A DNA stretch of 64,000 bases from Pseudarthrobacter chlorophenolicus (GCF_000962805.1 NZ_JZTW01000015.1:1-64000); one strand, 5' to 3'; shown: positions 7,367 to 15,318, counted from the first letter of the stretch. Notes: generated by a model from the sequence alone, not told the origin. Numbers and translations are program-made.

Positions 7367-7775
7367 CATAGGCGGGACGCAGCGGCTGACGTTCGGGGAT
7401 CTGCGGCGGGACCCCTGCGGCCAGGTGCTCGCTATGACGGTGACCGTGGAATTGGAGAGTCTCACCGCACGCCGGGAGGTAGCCGCTTCCTACGTGTCCG
7501 GATTCGCTGACCTGGCGGGCTTCTTCACCAGCTTGCTGGAGAACTGGCGCGGCTGGAACGGGGCCCGGACTTACAAGTCAATCGAACACGACCTGCTCCT
7601 GGAAGCGACCCACACCGGCAGCCATGTGGAGTTGCTGTTCAACCTTCAGGACCCGCAGTTTCACGACGTATGGTCTGTGCGCGGCAAGCTGACCCTCGAC
7701 GCTGGCGAAGAACTCACTCGCGCCGGCGAGGACATCCAGGAACTGTTCAGACCGCTGAAGGGAGCCGTCCTGTAA
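7347..7775 (+). CDS. DUF6228 family protein
   Basis: This 142-aa protein matches the DUF6228 pattern as I know it: a strand pair (VLAMTVTVELESLTARREVAASYVSGF), a helix with LAGFFTSLLENWRGWNGARTY, then alternating strands ending in a helix (GEELTRAGEDIQELFRPL). The function of DUF6228 is unknown; it is a stand-alone actinobacterial family often found among immunity-like genes. It overlaps the preceding gene by 20 nt (or 14 nt if the second ATG at 7353 is used), suggesting coupled expression. The next 200 bp contain no gene. Confidence 0.72.
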   Translation: MAMDKVDIGGTQRLTFGDLRRDPCGQVLAMTVTVELESLTARREVAASYVSGFADLAGFFTSLLENWRGWNGARTYKSIEHDLLLEATHTGSHVELLFNLQDPQFHDVWSVRGKLTLDAGEELTRAGEDIQELFRPLKGAVL

Positions 7776-7976
7776 CACGGACCCCAAAGCTGGGTCGAAC
7801 CCTGCCTCAGCAATCGGATATCCAGCCAATAGGAGCGGAGTATCTACCCTCGCCCCGGCCGATGATCCGCCCAGAGGTAAAATCGCGGCGAAGGCGATGT
7901 CTAGCCCTTCTGTTGTGGGAAGCGATAGGGCTAGATCTCCCCTGGGGGTTCTAAGTGCATCGCATGACGCGTTGTT

Positions 7977-8342
7977 TTAGCGCTTATCGTCAGGCGAAAG
8001 AACTTCAATACTGCGGTCGGTGCCCCTATGTATTGTCACGACGACGCCGCTTGACCAGTCCGCTATTCCGGCCTCGACTTCGGATTTCAGCGCGCTGAGG
8101 CGCTCATCGTCAGGCGCATACTCGTTGTTCATCGAGAATTCGATTCGGCACCATGGCATCATCCCGCCGTCGCCCCAAGTGCTGTTTATGGATGGCGCGG
8201 ATCCGATGGACTTCTCGATGACCGGAGAGAGCTCGTTCGCAAGACCGTCGCAGTCGTCGGACGCGGAGTAGTCGCCCACACAGCCAGCTAGCAGTGGGGT
8301 CAACAACAGAAGTAGCCCAGTTGTCGCGAACGCATGTTTCAT
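7977..8342 (-). CDS. Small secreted lipoprotein
   Basis: Starting at ATG 8342 the 121-aa protein opens with a lysine, a hydrophobic core rich in Leu and the lipobox LAGC, so it should be lipidated and anchored outside the cytoplasmic membrane. The mature part contains two more Cys (DDCDGLA and MPWCRIEF) that may form a disulphide, and a strand-helix-strand C-terminal half (LKSEVEAGIADW, VVTIHRG). I recognise no family. The start 36 nt upstream would add residues before the signal peptide and is less likely. Confidence 0.65.
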   Translation of the reverse strand: MKHAFATTGLLLLLTPLLAGCVGDYSASDDCDGLANELSPVIEKSIGSAPSINSTWGDGGMMPWCRIEFSMNNEYAPDDERLSALKSEVEAGIADWSSGVVVTIHRGTDRSIEVLSPDDKR

Positions 8343-8500
8343 GCTCCGACCATACAGTCCCGGCAGATGCCGCCTCATGAGGCGCCCGTTAGCCGTTCGT
8401 TTACCGGACGCCGTGAGGAAAACGTGATCAGCTTTAGCATTGTGGGGCTCTTTCCCGCGGCATACTCTTTGAGCCTGATCGGGAATTGGGGTGCGGTCGA

Positions 8501-8869
8501 ATGGCCGAAAAAATCAGACTCTCATCATTGGCCCTTGCGCTATCGGCTGTCCTGTGTGGGTGCGCAGGTCCTGCCACGCCGATGACCAAAGCCTCCCCGG
8601 AAACACCGATCCCCGCTGCGTCGGGCGTGCCAAGCCGGCTCTATACCCACTGCGGAATCAAGGAATTGCGCGTCGAGGACACGTTCTTCATTGCCGAAAC
8701 ACCATTGGACGACGGCCAGGGCAATCCACCTCCGGGATGGGGAAACCCCTATCAGGACGGCGTTGTGACCGTGTCCGGTTCAAAGGCTGTATTTCGGGAC
8801 GACAATGGCCACATCGTCACCTTCCTTGCTCGTCCCGGCGCCACAGGCTTTCTCAATATCTGTTCCTGA
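8501..8869 (+). CDS. Small secreted lipoprotein
   Basis: The 122-aa protein has a signal peptide (MAEKIRLSSLALALSAVLCGC) with a slightly unusual lipobox LCGC, then a Pro/Thr-rich linker. The mature domain contains SRLYTHCGIKELRV, GWGNPYQDG and GFLNICS, with two Cys likely to pair. I recognise no family. Its length resembles the neighbouring lipoprotein of opposite orientation, but the two sequences do not look homologous. The start at 8501 gives a standard signal peptide; the TTG further upstream does not. Confidence 0.65.
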   Translation: MAEKIRLSSLALALSAVLCGCAGPATPMTKASPETPIPAASGVPSRLYTHCGIKELRVEDTFFIAETPLDDGQGNPPPGWGNPYQDGVVTVSGSKAVFRDDNGHIVTFLARPGATGFLNICS

Positions 8870-8890
8870 CAGGCGATATGCCGCCCGACA

Positions 8891-8913
8891 AGGGGATCCC
8901 TAACCGGACGAAG
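8891..8913 (+). repeat. Intergenic direct repeat, copy 7
   Basis: AGGGGATCCCTAACCGGACG has the palindromic GGGATCCC core plus the AACCGGACG arm. It lies in the 66-bp gap between the convergent lipoprotein and kptA-like genes. A partial arm (TTTACCGGACG) also occurs near 8400. Confidence 0.55.
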
Positions 8914-8935
8914 TTTGAGCAGCCACGGAGTGCAT

Positions 8936-9520
8936 TCAGCCAGCCCGAAGAATGCGGATGAACTCCGCGGGGACATGCCTGGCAAGCCAGACCATGTCGC
9001 TTCCACGGTAGAAAGTAACGTCCGACGCCAAAGCGGCGACCGTATCGATGGTCAGAATCACGGGATGCTTGCTTTTACGGCTTCCGACTCGCACTGCAGT
9101 TTCGGCGTCTGCTGACATGTGCACATACTGTCTGCTCATCGGCTGGAGGCCACCACTGAAGATCGACCCGATACTTTCAGGTGACGTGCCATGAAAAAGT
9201 TCGGCTGGAGGGGTAGCAGCCACCAAGGCAATCGCTCCCGGCGTGCTGTGTCCGTAGAGTGCACGAATCCGTTGCCCCTGGATCTCGTGACGGGGTTTTG
9301 CTGCGAAATCAATCAACATCGGCAGGTCTGCCAGCTCTAGGTCAGACCATTCCGGTATTTCCCTGCGCAAAGCCTCCAGCAAGCCGTCTGTGGATGTCCA
9401 GCCGTGCTCGTCCAGCTCGAGTTCGAAGAGCCACGGCTCGTGTCGAAGCGCCCGCGATACGGCTTTGCTCAGTCTCGTAAGACCAATCTCACGGGCCCTG
9501 TCATCATCTTTGAAATCCAT
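8936..9520 (-). CDS. kptA: RNA 2'-phosphotransferase, Tpt1/KptA family
   Basis: This 194-aa protein has the two-domain KptA layout. The N-terminal winged helix carries LSKAVSRALRHEP and LDEHGWTSTDGLLEAL. The C-terminal ADP-ribosyltransferase-like domain carries LFHGTSPESIGSIFSGGL, the MSRQYVHMSAD strand and VGSRK. The Arg-His, His-Gly-Thr and Arg residues of the family are present. Family members transfer an RNA 2'-phosphate to NAD, releasing ADP-ribose cyclic phosphate. Bacterial copies lack a tRNA-splicing role and may repair RNA or act in toxin-immunity conflicts. Its position in the immunity-like array favours an accessory role. Confidence 0.88.
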   Translation of the reverse strand: MDFKDDDRAREIGLTRLSKAVSRALRHEPWLFELELDEHGWTSTDGLLEALRREIPEWSDLELADLPMLIDFAAKPRHEIQGQRIRALYGHSTPGAIALVAATPPAELFHGTSPESIGSIFSGGLQPMSRQYVHMSADAETAVRVGSRKSKHPVILTIDTVAALASDVTFYRGSDMVWLARHVPAEFIRILRAG

Positions 9521-9535
9521 GTAGGTCCACGCTCG

Positions 9536-9883
9536 CTAAAACTCAATCAGGTCATCGACGGCGGCGTGCAGCCAGCTGTTGAAGTCAGGAAAATCACCCC
9601 TGGCTTCCCATCCCGGCGACGCCCAGTCATGCACCAGCGCCACTTTCTTGGTGTCCAGGTCGAAACAGGCGCAGTCATCGTTATCCTGACGTTTTGCGAA
9701 CAGCACCAAATGACGGGACGGGTAGCGCCTGCGCATCCCATTTTGAAGCTTGCGCAGATGATCGCCTGTGAGTATCCACCACGGCTCCAGTTCGAAAAGT
9801 TCCAGCTCCACCAGCCGAAGGAGCCCGCGGGGATAAGAGAACCCCTCTGGCAGTTCTTCAGCTGTGAAAAGCAACTCATTCAT
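9536..9883 (-). CDS. SMI1/KNR4 (SUKH)-like protein
   Basis: From ATG 9883 the protein is 115 aa. The features match SUKH-type immunity domains: LPEGFSYPRGLLRLVELELFELEPWWIL near the N-terminus, RHLVLFAKRQDNDDCACFD in the middle and VHDWASPGWEARGDFPDFNSWLHAAVDDLIEF at the end. SUKH proteins are common antidotes in polymorphic toxin systems. The gene ends 15 nt downstream of the kptA-like start on the same strand, so the two are probably co-transcribed. An upstream in-frame ATG would add 12 residues unlike the family. Confidence 0.75.
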   Translation of the reverse strand: MNELLFTAEELPEGFSYPRGLLRLVELELFELEPWWILTGDHLRKLQNGMRRRYPSRHLVLFAKRQDNDDCACFDLDTKKVALVHDWASPGWEARGDFPDFNSWLHAAVDDLIEF

Positions 9884-10054
9884 TGGTCCTCCGGGGAAAA
9901 GCGACATCGGCCTGCACAAACATTAACCCTCGTGCACCAGACGGCTGCGGCCAAAAGGGGCGCACCATCGCCGAATCAACATCGCCCGTAAGCCGGTCGA
10001 TCAGCGTGCTCAAACCGGCGGCCGGCAGGTTCTGCGCCGTTGCCCGAAGCGGTA

Positions 10055-10085
10055 CGTACGTATGACCCGTACGGTGATATGTACG
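10055..10085. promoter_or_regulatory. Imperfect 31-bp dyad upstream of the recombinase gene
   Basis: CGTACGTAT at 10055-10063 is mirrored by ATATGTACG at 10077-10085. Counting from the centre at 10070, 11 of the outer 13 base pairs are complementary, and CCGTACGG lies at the centre. The element ends 24 bp before the recombinase start. Size and position fit a crossover or binding site for the serine recombinase, or its operator. Confidence 0.45.
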
Positions 10086-10108
10086 CTGGCGGGGGGAATA
10101 GTGCAACT

Positions 10109-10693
10109 ATGTTCCTCATGACTGGAATGAAGATCGGTTATGCCCGGGTCTCGACGAACCACCAGGACCTCACCGCCCAACGAAACGCTCTCCTTGCCCT
10201 GGGGGTTGATGAGAAGCAGATCTTCGTCGATCACGGACTGACCGGAGCCAATCGGGTACGCCCGGGGCTCCGTGAAGCGATGGCGGCGTGCCGGGCCGGC
10301 GATACCCTCGTGGTGACTAAGCTCGATCGGCTGGCGCGGTCCCTTTCGGATGCCAGGGACATCGCCGACGAACTGACGGCCAGAGGGGTAGTCCTCAGCC
10401 TCGGGGGCAGCACCCACGATCCGAATGACCCTGTAGGCCGGCTGCTGTTCAACGTCCTGGGAATGGTGGCCGAGTTTGAAGCCGATTTGATCCGGATGCG
10501 AACCCGCGAAGGAATGGCCGTTGCAAAGGCAAAGGGGCGGTTGAAAGGAAAGCCGCCAAAATTGTCCAAGACGCAGCGAAAGCATCTTTTGACACTGCAC
10601 GATGCCGGCGAGCACACGCAGGCCGAGCTGGCCGAGTTGTTCAGCGTGTCACGGACGACCGTATACCGCGAGCTTAAAAGGCGCGCCATCTGA
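10109..10693 (+). CDS. Serine recombinase (resolvase/invertase family)
   Basis: This is a complete small serine recombinase of 194 aa. The catalytic N-terminal domain opens KIGYARVSTNHQDL with the nucleophilic Ser and continues with DHGLTGANRVRPGL, TLVVTKLDRLARS (with the conserved Arg residues) and the dimer helix DPVGRLLFNVLGMVAEFEADLIRMRTREG. A C-terminal helix-turn-helix (HTQAELAELFSVSRTTVYRELKR) binds DNA. ATG 10109 has a GGGGGAA ribosome-binding site 11 nt upstream; ATG 10118 and 10127 are alternatives. No transposase accompanies it, so it is either the remnant of a transposon or integrative element or a solitary invertase. It marks the right edge of the accessory stretch. Confidence 0.88.
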   Translation: MFLMTGMKIGYARVSTNHQDLTAQRNALLALGVDEKQIFVDHGLTGANRVRPGLREAMAACRAGDTLVVTKLDRLARSLSDARDIADELTARGVVLSLGGSTHDPNDPVGRLLFNVLGMVAEFEADLIRMRTREGMAVAKAKGRLKGKPPKLSKTQRKHLLTLHDAGEHTQAELAELFSVSRTTVYRELKRRAI

Positions 10694-10753
10694 AGTTTGA
10701 CCGGCGCCCCTGCACAGGGTCCATTTCCCTCATCGAGGCGGGGGAGCCGCGGA

Positions 10754-11770
10754 TCAGGCCGCGGGGTCCGAGGAACGGCGGACCATCAGCGCCGGTTCCA
10801 ACTTGCGGGTTGCCGCTGGTCCGGCGGTCCCGGCGATCCGGTCAAGCATGGCCTGCGCCGCTACCAGTCCCAGTTCCCTGGCGTGCTGGTCGATGGACGT
10901 CAGGCCGATCAGCGGGGACGCGGCGAACTCAATGTTGTCGCAACCAACAATGGCCACATCGCCCGGGACCGCGAGGCCACGGCCCGCCAGCGCTTCCATG
11001 ACGCCGATGGCCGTGAGGTCGTTATGCGCGAAAATGGCGGTGGGCGGCTCCGCCCCCGAGTCGAGGAACTGGTCCATCACCGCGCGTCCGCCGCGTTCGG
11101 TCATGTCGCTATGCACCAGCTGGGGCTCCAGCCCGAACTGCCGCATGGCATGAAGGTAGCCTTCGCGGCGGGCGGTATACGGAAGCCAGTCGGAGATGTC
11201 CACGTGGGCAATCCGACGGTGCCCCAGGCCGTGAAGGTGTTCCACGGCGAGTACGCCGGAACGGAAGTCATCCGTCAAAACCGAATCGACGCCGTCGGCC
11301 TCCAACTCCCGGGTGATCACCACGCCGGGTGTCCCGCGCAGGACCGCCGTGAGATCCTCGGACGTTCCGGTATACCCGGCCAGGATCACCCCGTCCACGC
11401 GCAAGTCCACGAAGGAACGCACTGCCTCAAGCTCGGTGCGCGGATCCGCGGAGCCGACGGCCACCATCACCTGGTTGCCGCTGCCGGCCAGCCCCGCGCT
11501 GAGGCCGTCATGAATGTCTGCGAAGACGGAGTTGTGCAGGTCCAGGTACAGCACGCCGAGGGTGTGGGTGCGGTGGCTGGCCAGCCGGCTGGCCAGCCTG
11601 TTGGGGGAGTAGCCCAGGGCGGCGGCGCTTTCCAGTACCGCCGTCCGCTTGGCGGGGGACACTTTGGGGGAATCGCGCATCACCAGGGACACCAGCGCCC
11701 GGCTGACTCCGGCCTCGCGCGCCACATCCTCCATGGTTACGGACCGCTGCGAAGGGGAAGTCTGTTTCAC
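10754..11770 (-). CDS. LacI family transcriptional regulator
   Basis: This 338-aa protein has a LacI-type helix-turn-helix and hinge (TMEDVAREAGVSRALVSLVMRD, then LGYSPNRLASRLASHRT). A full periplasmic-binding-protein-like effector domain follows (LGVLYLDLHNSVFADI...GVILAGYTG...TAIFAHNDLTAIGVMEAL...VAIVGCDNIEFA). It lies 37 bp downstream of iolB on the same strand, so it probably belongs to the inositol operon and responds to inositol or a derivative. A palindromic operator typical of LacI proteins sits in the promoter of the divergent permease gene. The ligand is inferred from context only. Confidence 0.93.
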   Translation of the reverse strand: MKQTSPSQRSVTMEDVAREAGVSRALVSLVMRDSPKVSPAKRTAVLESAAALGYSPNRLASRLASHRTHTLGVLYLDLHNSVFADIHDGLSAGLAGSGNQVMVAVGSADPRTELEAVRSFVDLRVDGVILAGYTGTSEDLTAVLRGTPGVVITRELEADGVDSVLTDDFRSGVLAVEHLHGLGHRRIAHVDISDWLPYTARREGYLHAMRQFGLEPQLVHSDMTERGGRAVMDQFLDSGAEPPTAIFAHNDLTAIGVMEALAGRGLAVPGDVAIVGCDNIEFAASPLIGLTSIDQHARELGLVAAQAMLDRIAGTAGPAATRKLEPALMVRRSSDPAA

Positions 11771-11807
11771 AAGACTCCACTATGCCAGCCGGCAGGCCAG
11801 CCCTGCG

Positions 11808-12701
11808 TCAGGCCCCGAACGGCAGGCGGGGGTCGATGTTCTGGCTGTCCCAGGTCTGGCGGACCCAGCCGTGATGCGGGTCGTCGCTGATCAGCCATTC
11901 CCGGACGGGGCCCGGGCCAGCCATGACGTTGAGGTAGTACAGGTCGTATCCCGGGGCGGCCATGGCGGGGCCGTGCCAGCCGTAGGGGACCAGGACGACG
12001 TCTCCGGTGCGGACCTCGGCGGAGACATCGATGGGCCGCTCATCCGAGGCGTAAACCCGCTGGTAGCCGATGGCGTCCGCGTCTGACGGTGCCCCGGATC
12101 CGGCGGCCACCTGGGTCTCGAAGTAGTAGATCTCCTCGAGGTGGGTTTCGCCGTCTTTCTCCTCGTCATGCTTGTGCGGGGGATAGGAGGACCAGTTCCC
12201 GGCAGGGGTGAGGACTTCGCAGACGATGAACCGGTCCGCTTCCAGCGCGGCCGGGGTGCCAAAATTGTGGACCTGGCGCGAGCAATTGCCCGCGCCGCGC
12301 AGTTCCACGGGGGTGTCCGCGGCGGGGACGAGCCGCGTGGGGTACGAGGCTTTGGCGGGTGCCGTCGCGACGGCGACCCGGCCGCCGTCGGCCGAGCTTA
12401 TGGTCACGGCGCGGCCGGTGCCGGTGTAGAGCACGTCGCTGGGGCCGGCGAAGACCGAGGTCCGGCCGGCGAGCGGGTAGTCGGTGCCGTCCACGGTGGC
12501 GGTGAAGGACCCGTTAAGGGGTACCACAATGCGTTCCTCGTCCGCGGCGGGAAGTTCGACGACGGCGCCCGCGGCCAGGGTGGCCACCTTCAGGCCCGTG
12601 TGGGCCCACCCATCCACGGTGAGGGTTGAGTCGGACGTTCCGATCGAAACGTCCCAGGTGCCGTCGGCGGCGGAGCCCAGGGGGTAGACCCAGTTGGTCA
12701 T
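11808..12701 (-). CDS. iolB: 5-deoxy-glucuronate isomerase
   Basis: This 297-aa bicupin protein matches IolB along its length. IolB converts 5-deoxy-glucuronate to 2-deoxy-5-keto-gluconate in myo-inositol catabolism. The metal-binding cupin motif WSSYPPHKHDE with its downstream Glu (ETHLEEIYYFE) and the late His (VPYGWHGPAMA) are intact, as is the C-terminal GYDLYYLNVMAGP...W element. It is cytosolic. The gene begins 18 bp after the GntR regulator and is followed by a LacI regulator. The other iol enzymes are not in this window, so this is a split inositol locus. Confidence 0.95.
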   Translation of the reverse strand: MTNWVYPLGSAADGTWDVSIGTSDSTLTVDGWAHTGLKVATLAAGAVVELPAADEERIVVPLNGSFTATVDGTDYPLAGRTSVFAGPSDVLYTGTGRAVTISSADGGRVAVATAPAKASYPTRLVPAADTPVELRGAGNCSRQVHNFGTPAALEADRFIVCEVLTPAGNWSSYPPHKHDEEKDGETHLEEIYYFETQVAAGSGAPSDADAIGYQRVYASDERPIDVSAEVRTGDVVLVPYGWHGPAMAAPGYDLYYLNVMAGPGPVREWLISDDPHHGWVRQTWDSQNIDPRLPFGA

Positions 12702-12719
12702 GATGTGTGTTCCTTGCGG

Positions 12720-13460
12720 TTAGCGCTGTACGAGTGTCATTTCAAAGCTGTAGGAATCGCCGCGGTAGACGTGGTGTCCGGTTTCGATGTGCCGGCCGGT
12801 GTCGTCCACGGCCGTGCGTTCCATGGTGACCAGGGCCGAACCTTCGGCCGCGTCCAGCATGGAGGCCTGGTACTCGTTGGCCGTCACAGCCCCGATCCGT
12901 TGCGTGGCCAGCCGGAAGTTGACGCCGCCGCGGCGGAGAATCGAGTAGAGGCCTTCGGCTGACAGCATCGCTTCGTCCATGGAGGCGATGTCGTCGCGCA
13001 CCCAGTTCTCCATCAGTGCCAACGGCTTCCCGCCCACTTTCCGCAACCGGGTGAAGTGGTACACCTTGGACCCGGCAGGCAGCTGAAGGACGGCAAGGGT
13101 GGCGTCGTCCGCTTCGATGTGGGAGAAGCTAAGCACCTCTGTGGTGGGCTTCTTGCCGTTGTTGGTGAGGTCGTCGTAGAGGCTGGAGAGTTCCAGCGGG
13201 CGGCGGACCTGGCTGGAAACCACCTGGGTTCCGACTCCGCGCTTGCGTACCAGCAGGCCTGAGCGCACCAGTTCGTCCATGGCCTTGCGCATGGTGGGCC
13301 GGGAGAGGTTCAGCTGCGCCGCGAGGTCGATCTCATTGTCCAGCCGGCTGCCCGGTTCCAGTACGCCGCTGTGGATGGCCGCCTCGATGCCCTGGACCAC
13401 CTGGTGGTAGAGCGGCACGGGGGAGGAGCGGTCGATGCTGAGGCCCAGGTTGTTCGCCAC
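12720..13460 (-). CDS. GntR family regulator, HutC/UTRA subfamily
   Basis: The 246-aa protein starts at GTG 13460, which has an AGGA ribosome-binding site 8 nt upstream. It has a GntR winged helix (PVPLYHQVVQGIEAAIHSG, DLAAQLNLSRPTMRKAMDELVRSG) and a UTRA effector domain (VYHFTRLRKVGGKPLALMENW...GLYSILRRGG...VTMERTAVDDTGRHIETGHHVYRGDSY). It heads the operon containing iolB and the lacI gene, so it probably controls inositol use. An inverted repeat of GntR type lies 67-88 bp upstream of its start, suggesting autoregulation. A longer frame to 13547 would run through that operator and is rejected. Confidence 0.93.
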   Translation of the reverse strand: MANNLGLSIDRSSPVPLYHQVVQGIEAAIHSGVLEPGSRLDNEIDLAAQLNLSRPTMRKAMDELVRSGLLVRKRGVGTQVVSSQVRRPLELSSLYDDLTNNGKKPTTEVLSFSHIEADDATLAVLQLPAGSKVYHFTRLRKVGGKPLALMENWVRDDIASMDEAMLSAEGLYSILRRGGVNFRLATQRIGAVTANEYQASMLDAAEGSALVTMERTAVDDTGRHIETGHHVYRGDSYSFEMTLVQR

Positions 13461-13526
13461 GGTGTGTTCCTGTTCTAGTCGCGGCGTCCGGCTCCGCCCG
13501 GATGGGACGCAGCCGCTCTGCCGCCA

Positions 13527-13548
13527 TATGTTCTCTTGATAGGACATA
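13527..13548. promoter_or_regulatory. Probable GntR operator upstream of the regulator gene
   Basis: TATGTTCT-CTTGAT-AGGACATA is an inverted repeat with 7 of 8 arm positions complementary, 67 bp upstream of the regulator's GTG. TGT...ACA half sites are typical of HutC-type regulators. A related TGTTCTGACA element lies at 13632-13641 near the permease promoter. Confidence 0.5.
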
Positions 13549-13654
13549 CTTTCTGGTTCGATCGTAGCAGGCCGGGTTGTTGGGTCAAGGCTGAGTGCAC
13601 GACGCCAGTTCCATACGATCGGAAATTAAATTGTTCTGACATTAAGACTTTCCC

Positions 13655-13684
13655 TTGACGCGGAAGATTAGAGCGCTCTAATCT
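13655..13684 (+). promoter_or_regulatory. Permease promoter with perfect 20-bp palindromic operator
   Basis: TTGACG (13655-13660) and TAATCT (13679-13684) form a -35/-10 pair with an 18-nt spacer. The palindrome AGATTAGAGCGCTCTAATCT (13665-13684) covers the spacer and the -10 box. Its central AGAGCGCTCT resembles LacI-family operators, so the downstream LacI regulator is the best candidate to bind it and block transcription of the permease. Confidence 0.72.
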
Positions 13685-13740
13685 AGTGGCACGCATCACA
13701 TTCCAGACCGTTCGGTCCCTAAAGAATCTGAGAGGCAACA

Positions 13741-15159
13741 ATGCTGTTGCAGAAATTTTCCCCCAGCGCCCAAGGGTCTACCCGCAGGGGATACCTGGCC
13801 CGCCTGACCGTCATCTCCACGCTCGGCGGCCTGCTGTTCGGCTACGACACCGGCGTGATCTCCGGCGCCCTGCTGTACATGAACGACTCCCTGAACATGA
13901 CCGCCGTGGAGGAAGCCACGGTGGTCAGCGCCCTGCTCTTCCCGGGCGCCGCCGTCGGCGCTCTGACCGGCGGGCGGATGGCGGACAAGCTGGGCCGCCG
14001 CGGATCACTCCTGGTCTGCGCGCTGCTGTTCCTGGTCGGCGCCATTGGCTGTGCCATCGCCCCCAACGTCACCTTCATGGTTGCCGCCCGCATCGTCCTG
14101 GGCCTGGGCGTCGGCGCCGCAGCCGTTACTTGCCCGCTATACCTCGCTGAAATGGCGCCGGCCCACCTCCGCGGCCGCATGGTCACCATCAACGAACTCA
14201 TGATCGTCACCGGCCAGATGCTGGCCTTCGCCATCAACGCCCTCCTGGACGCGCTGATCCACGACACTGAAGTGTGGCGCACCATGCTGGGCATCGCCTC
14301 GCTGCCGGCGTTGGCCCTGCTGGCCGGGATGCTCATGCTCCCCGAGTCACCGCGCTGGTATGCCATCCGCGGCCGGCTCGAGGACACCCGCCGCGTCCTG
14401 TCCATGAGTCGCACCCCGGAACAGGCCGCCGTCGAATTCGAGGAAATCGCCCGGACAGCCAGCACCGCCAAGGCTGAACGCAACCACGCCCTTCGCGACC
14501 TGAAGAACAACCCCTGGATGCGCCGCCTGCTCTGGATCGGCATCGGCCTGGCCACTGTCCAGCAGGCAACAGGCATCAACACCGTCAACTACTACGCACC
14601 CACCATCCTCGAAAAGAGCGGGCTTGGCGTCAGCGCCTCGCTGGTGGCCACCATCGGCGTGGGCGTCACCTCGGTGTTGATGACCATCCTGGGCATCTGG
14701 CTGCTCGGTTTCGTGGGCCGCCGGAAAATGCTGATCATCGGATTCTCCGGCGTGGTGGGCTCTCAGGCCCTGCTGGCCATCGTGTTCCTCCTGCCCCAGT
14801 CCGACCTGGCCAGCTACACCATCCTGGCAGCCATGATGTTGTTCGTGGCCTTTGTCCAGTGCTTCATCGGCACCTGCGTCTGGCTCCTGCTCTCCGAGAT
14901 GTTCCCCCTGGCCATCCGCGGCTTCGCCATGGGAATCGCGGTCTTCGCCCTGTGGACCGTCAACGCCGCCATTTCCTTCCTGTTCCCCATCGTGGTCAAC
15001 GCCCTCGGCTCCACCGGAACGTTCGGACTGTTCGTCCTGGTCAACGTTGCGTCCCTGGCCTTCGTTGCGAAGTTCGTTCCGGAAACGAAGGGCCACTCAC
15101 TCGAGGACCTTGAGGCGCACTTCCGTGACGGTGAGGTTCCGGCGAAGGTTTCCGCCTAG
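13741..15159 (+). CDS. iolT: MFS sugar porter, probable myo-inositol permease
   Basis: This 472-aa protein has twelve predicted membrane helices and the sugar-porter signatures: GGLLFGYDTGVISGAL in helix 1, GGRMADKLGRRGSLL after helix 2, PESPRWY before the central loop, the QQATGIN motif of helix 7 and the C-terminal PETKGHSLEDLE. These place it in the proton-coupled sugar/polyol family. The substrate is inferred from the divergent inositol operon; IolT is the closest fit. GAGAGG lies 8 nt before the ATG. A short inverted repeat (AGCCTC-CGGCC-GAGGCT, 15158-15174) over the stop codon may act as a weak terminator. Confidence 0.88.
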   Translation: MLLQKFSPSAQGSTRRGYLARLTVISTLGGLLFGYDTGVISGALLYMNDSLNMTAVEEATVVSALLFPGAAVGALTGGRMADKLGRRGSLLVCALLFLVGAIGCAIAPNVTFMVAARIVLGLGVGAAAVTCPLYLAEMAPAHLRGRMVTINELMIVTGQMLAFAINALLDALIHDTEVWRTMLGIASLPALALLAGMLMLPESPRWYAIRGRLEDTRRVLSMSRTPEQAAVEFEEIARTASTAKAERNHALRDLKNNPWMRRLLWIGIGLATVQQATGINTVNYYAPTILEKSGLGVSASLVATIGVGVTSVLMTILGIWLLGFVGRRKMLIIGFSGVVGSQALLAIVFLLPQSDLASYTILAAMMLFVAFVQCFIGTCVWLLLSEMFPLAIRGFAMGIAVFALWTVNAAISFLFPIVVNALGSTGTFGLFVLVNVASLAFVAKFVPETKGHSLEDLEAHFRDGEVPAKVSA

Positions 15160-15318
15160 CCTCCGGCCGAGGCTCCGCACCCCGGCATCCGACCGCATAG
15201 CATCGCGGGGTCGGGCCCAGCCCCTCCGGCACCAGCCGGGCGGGCGGGCCCCGGCCCCGCGTTCGCGTTGGCTGGCTTAGGCTGAACCCATGACCAGCGG
15301 CGGACGACGACGGCAGCC

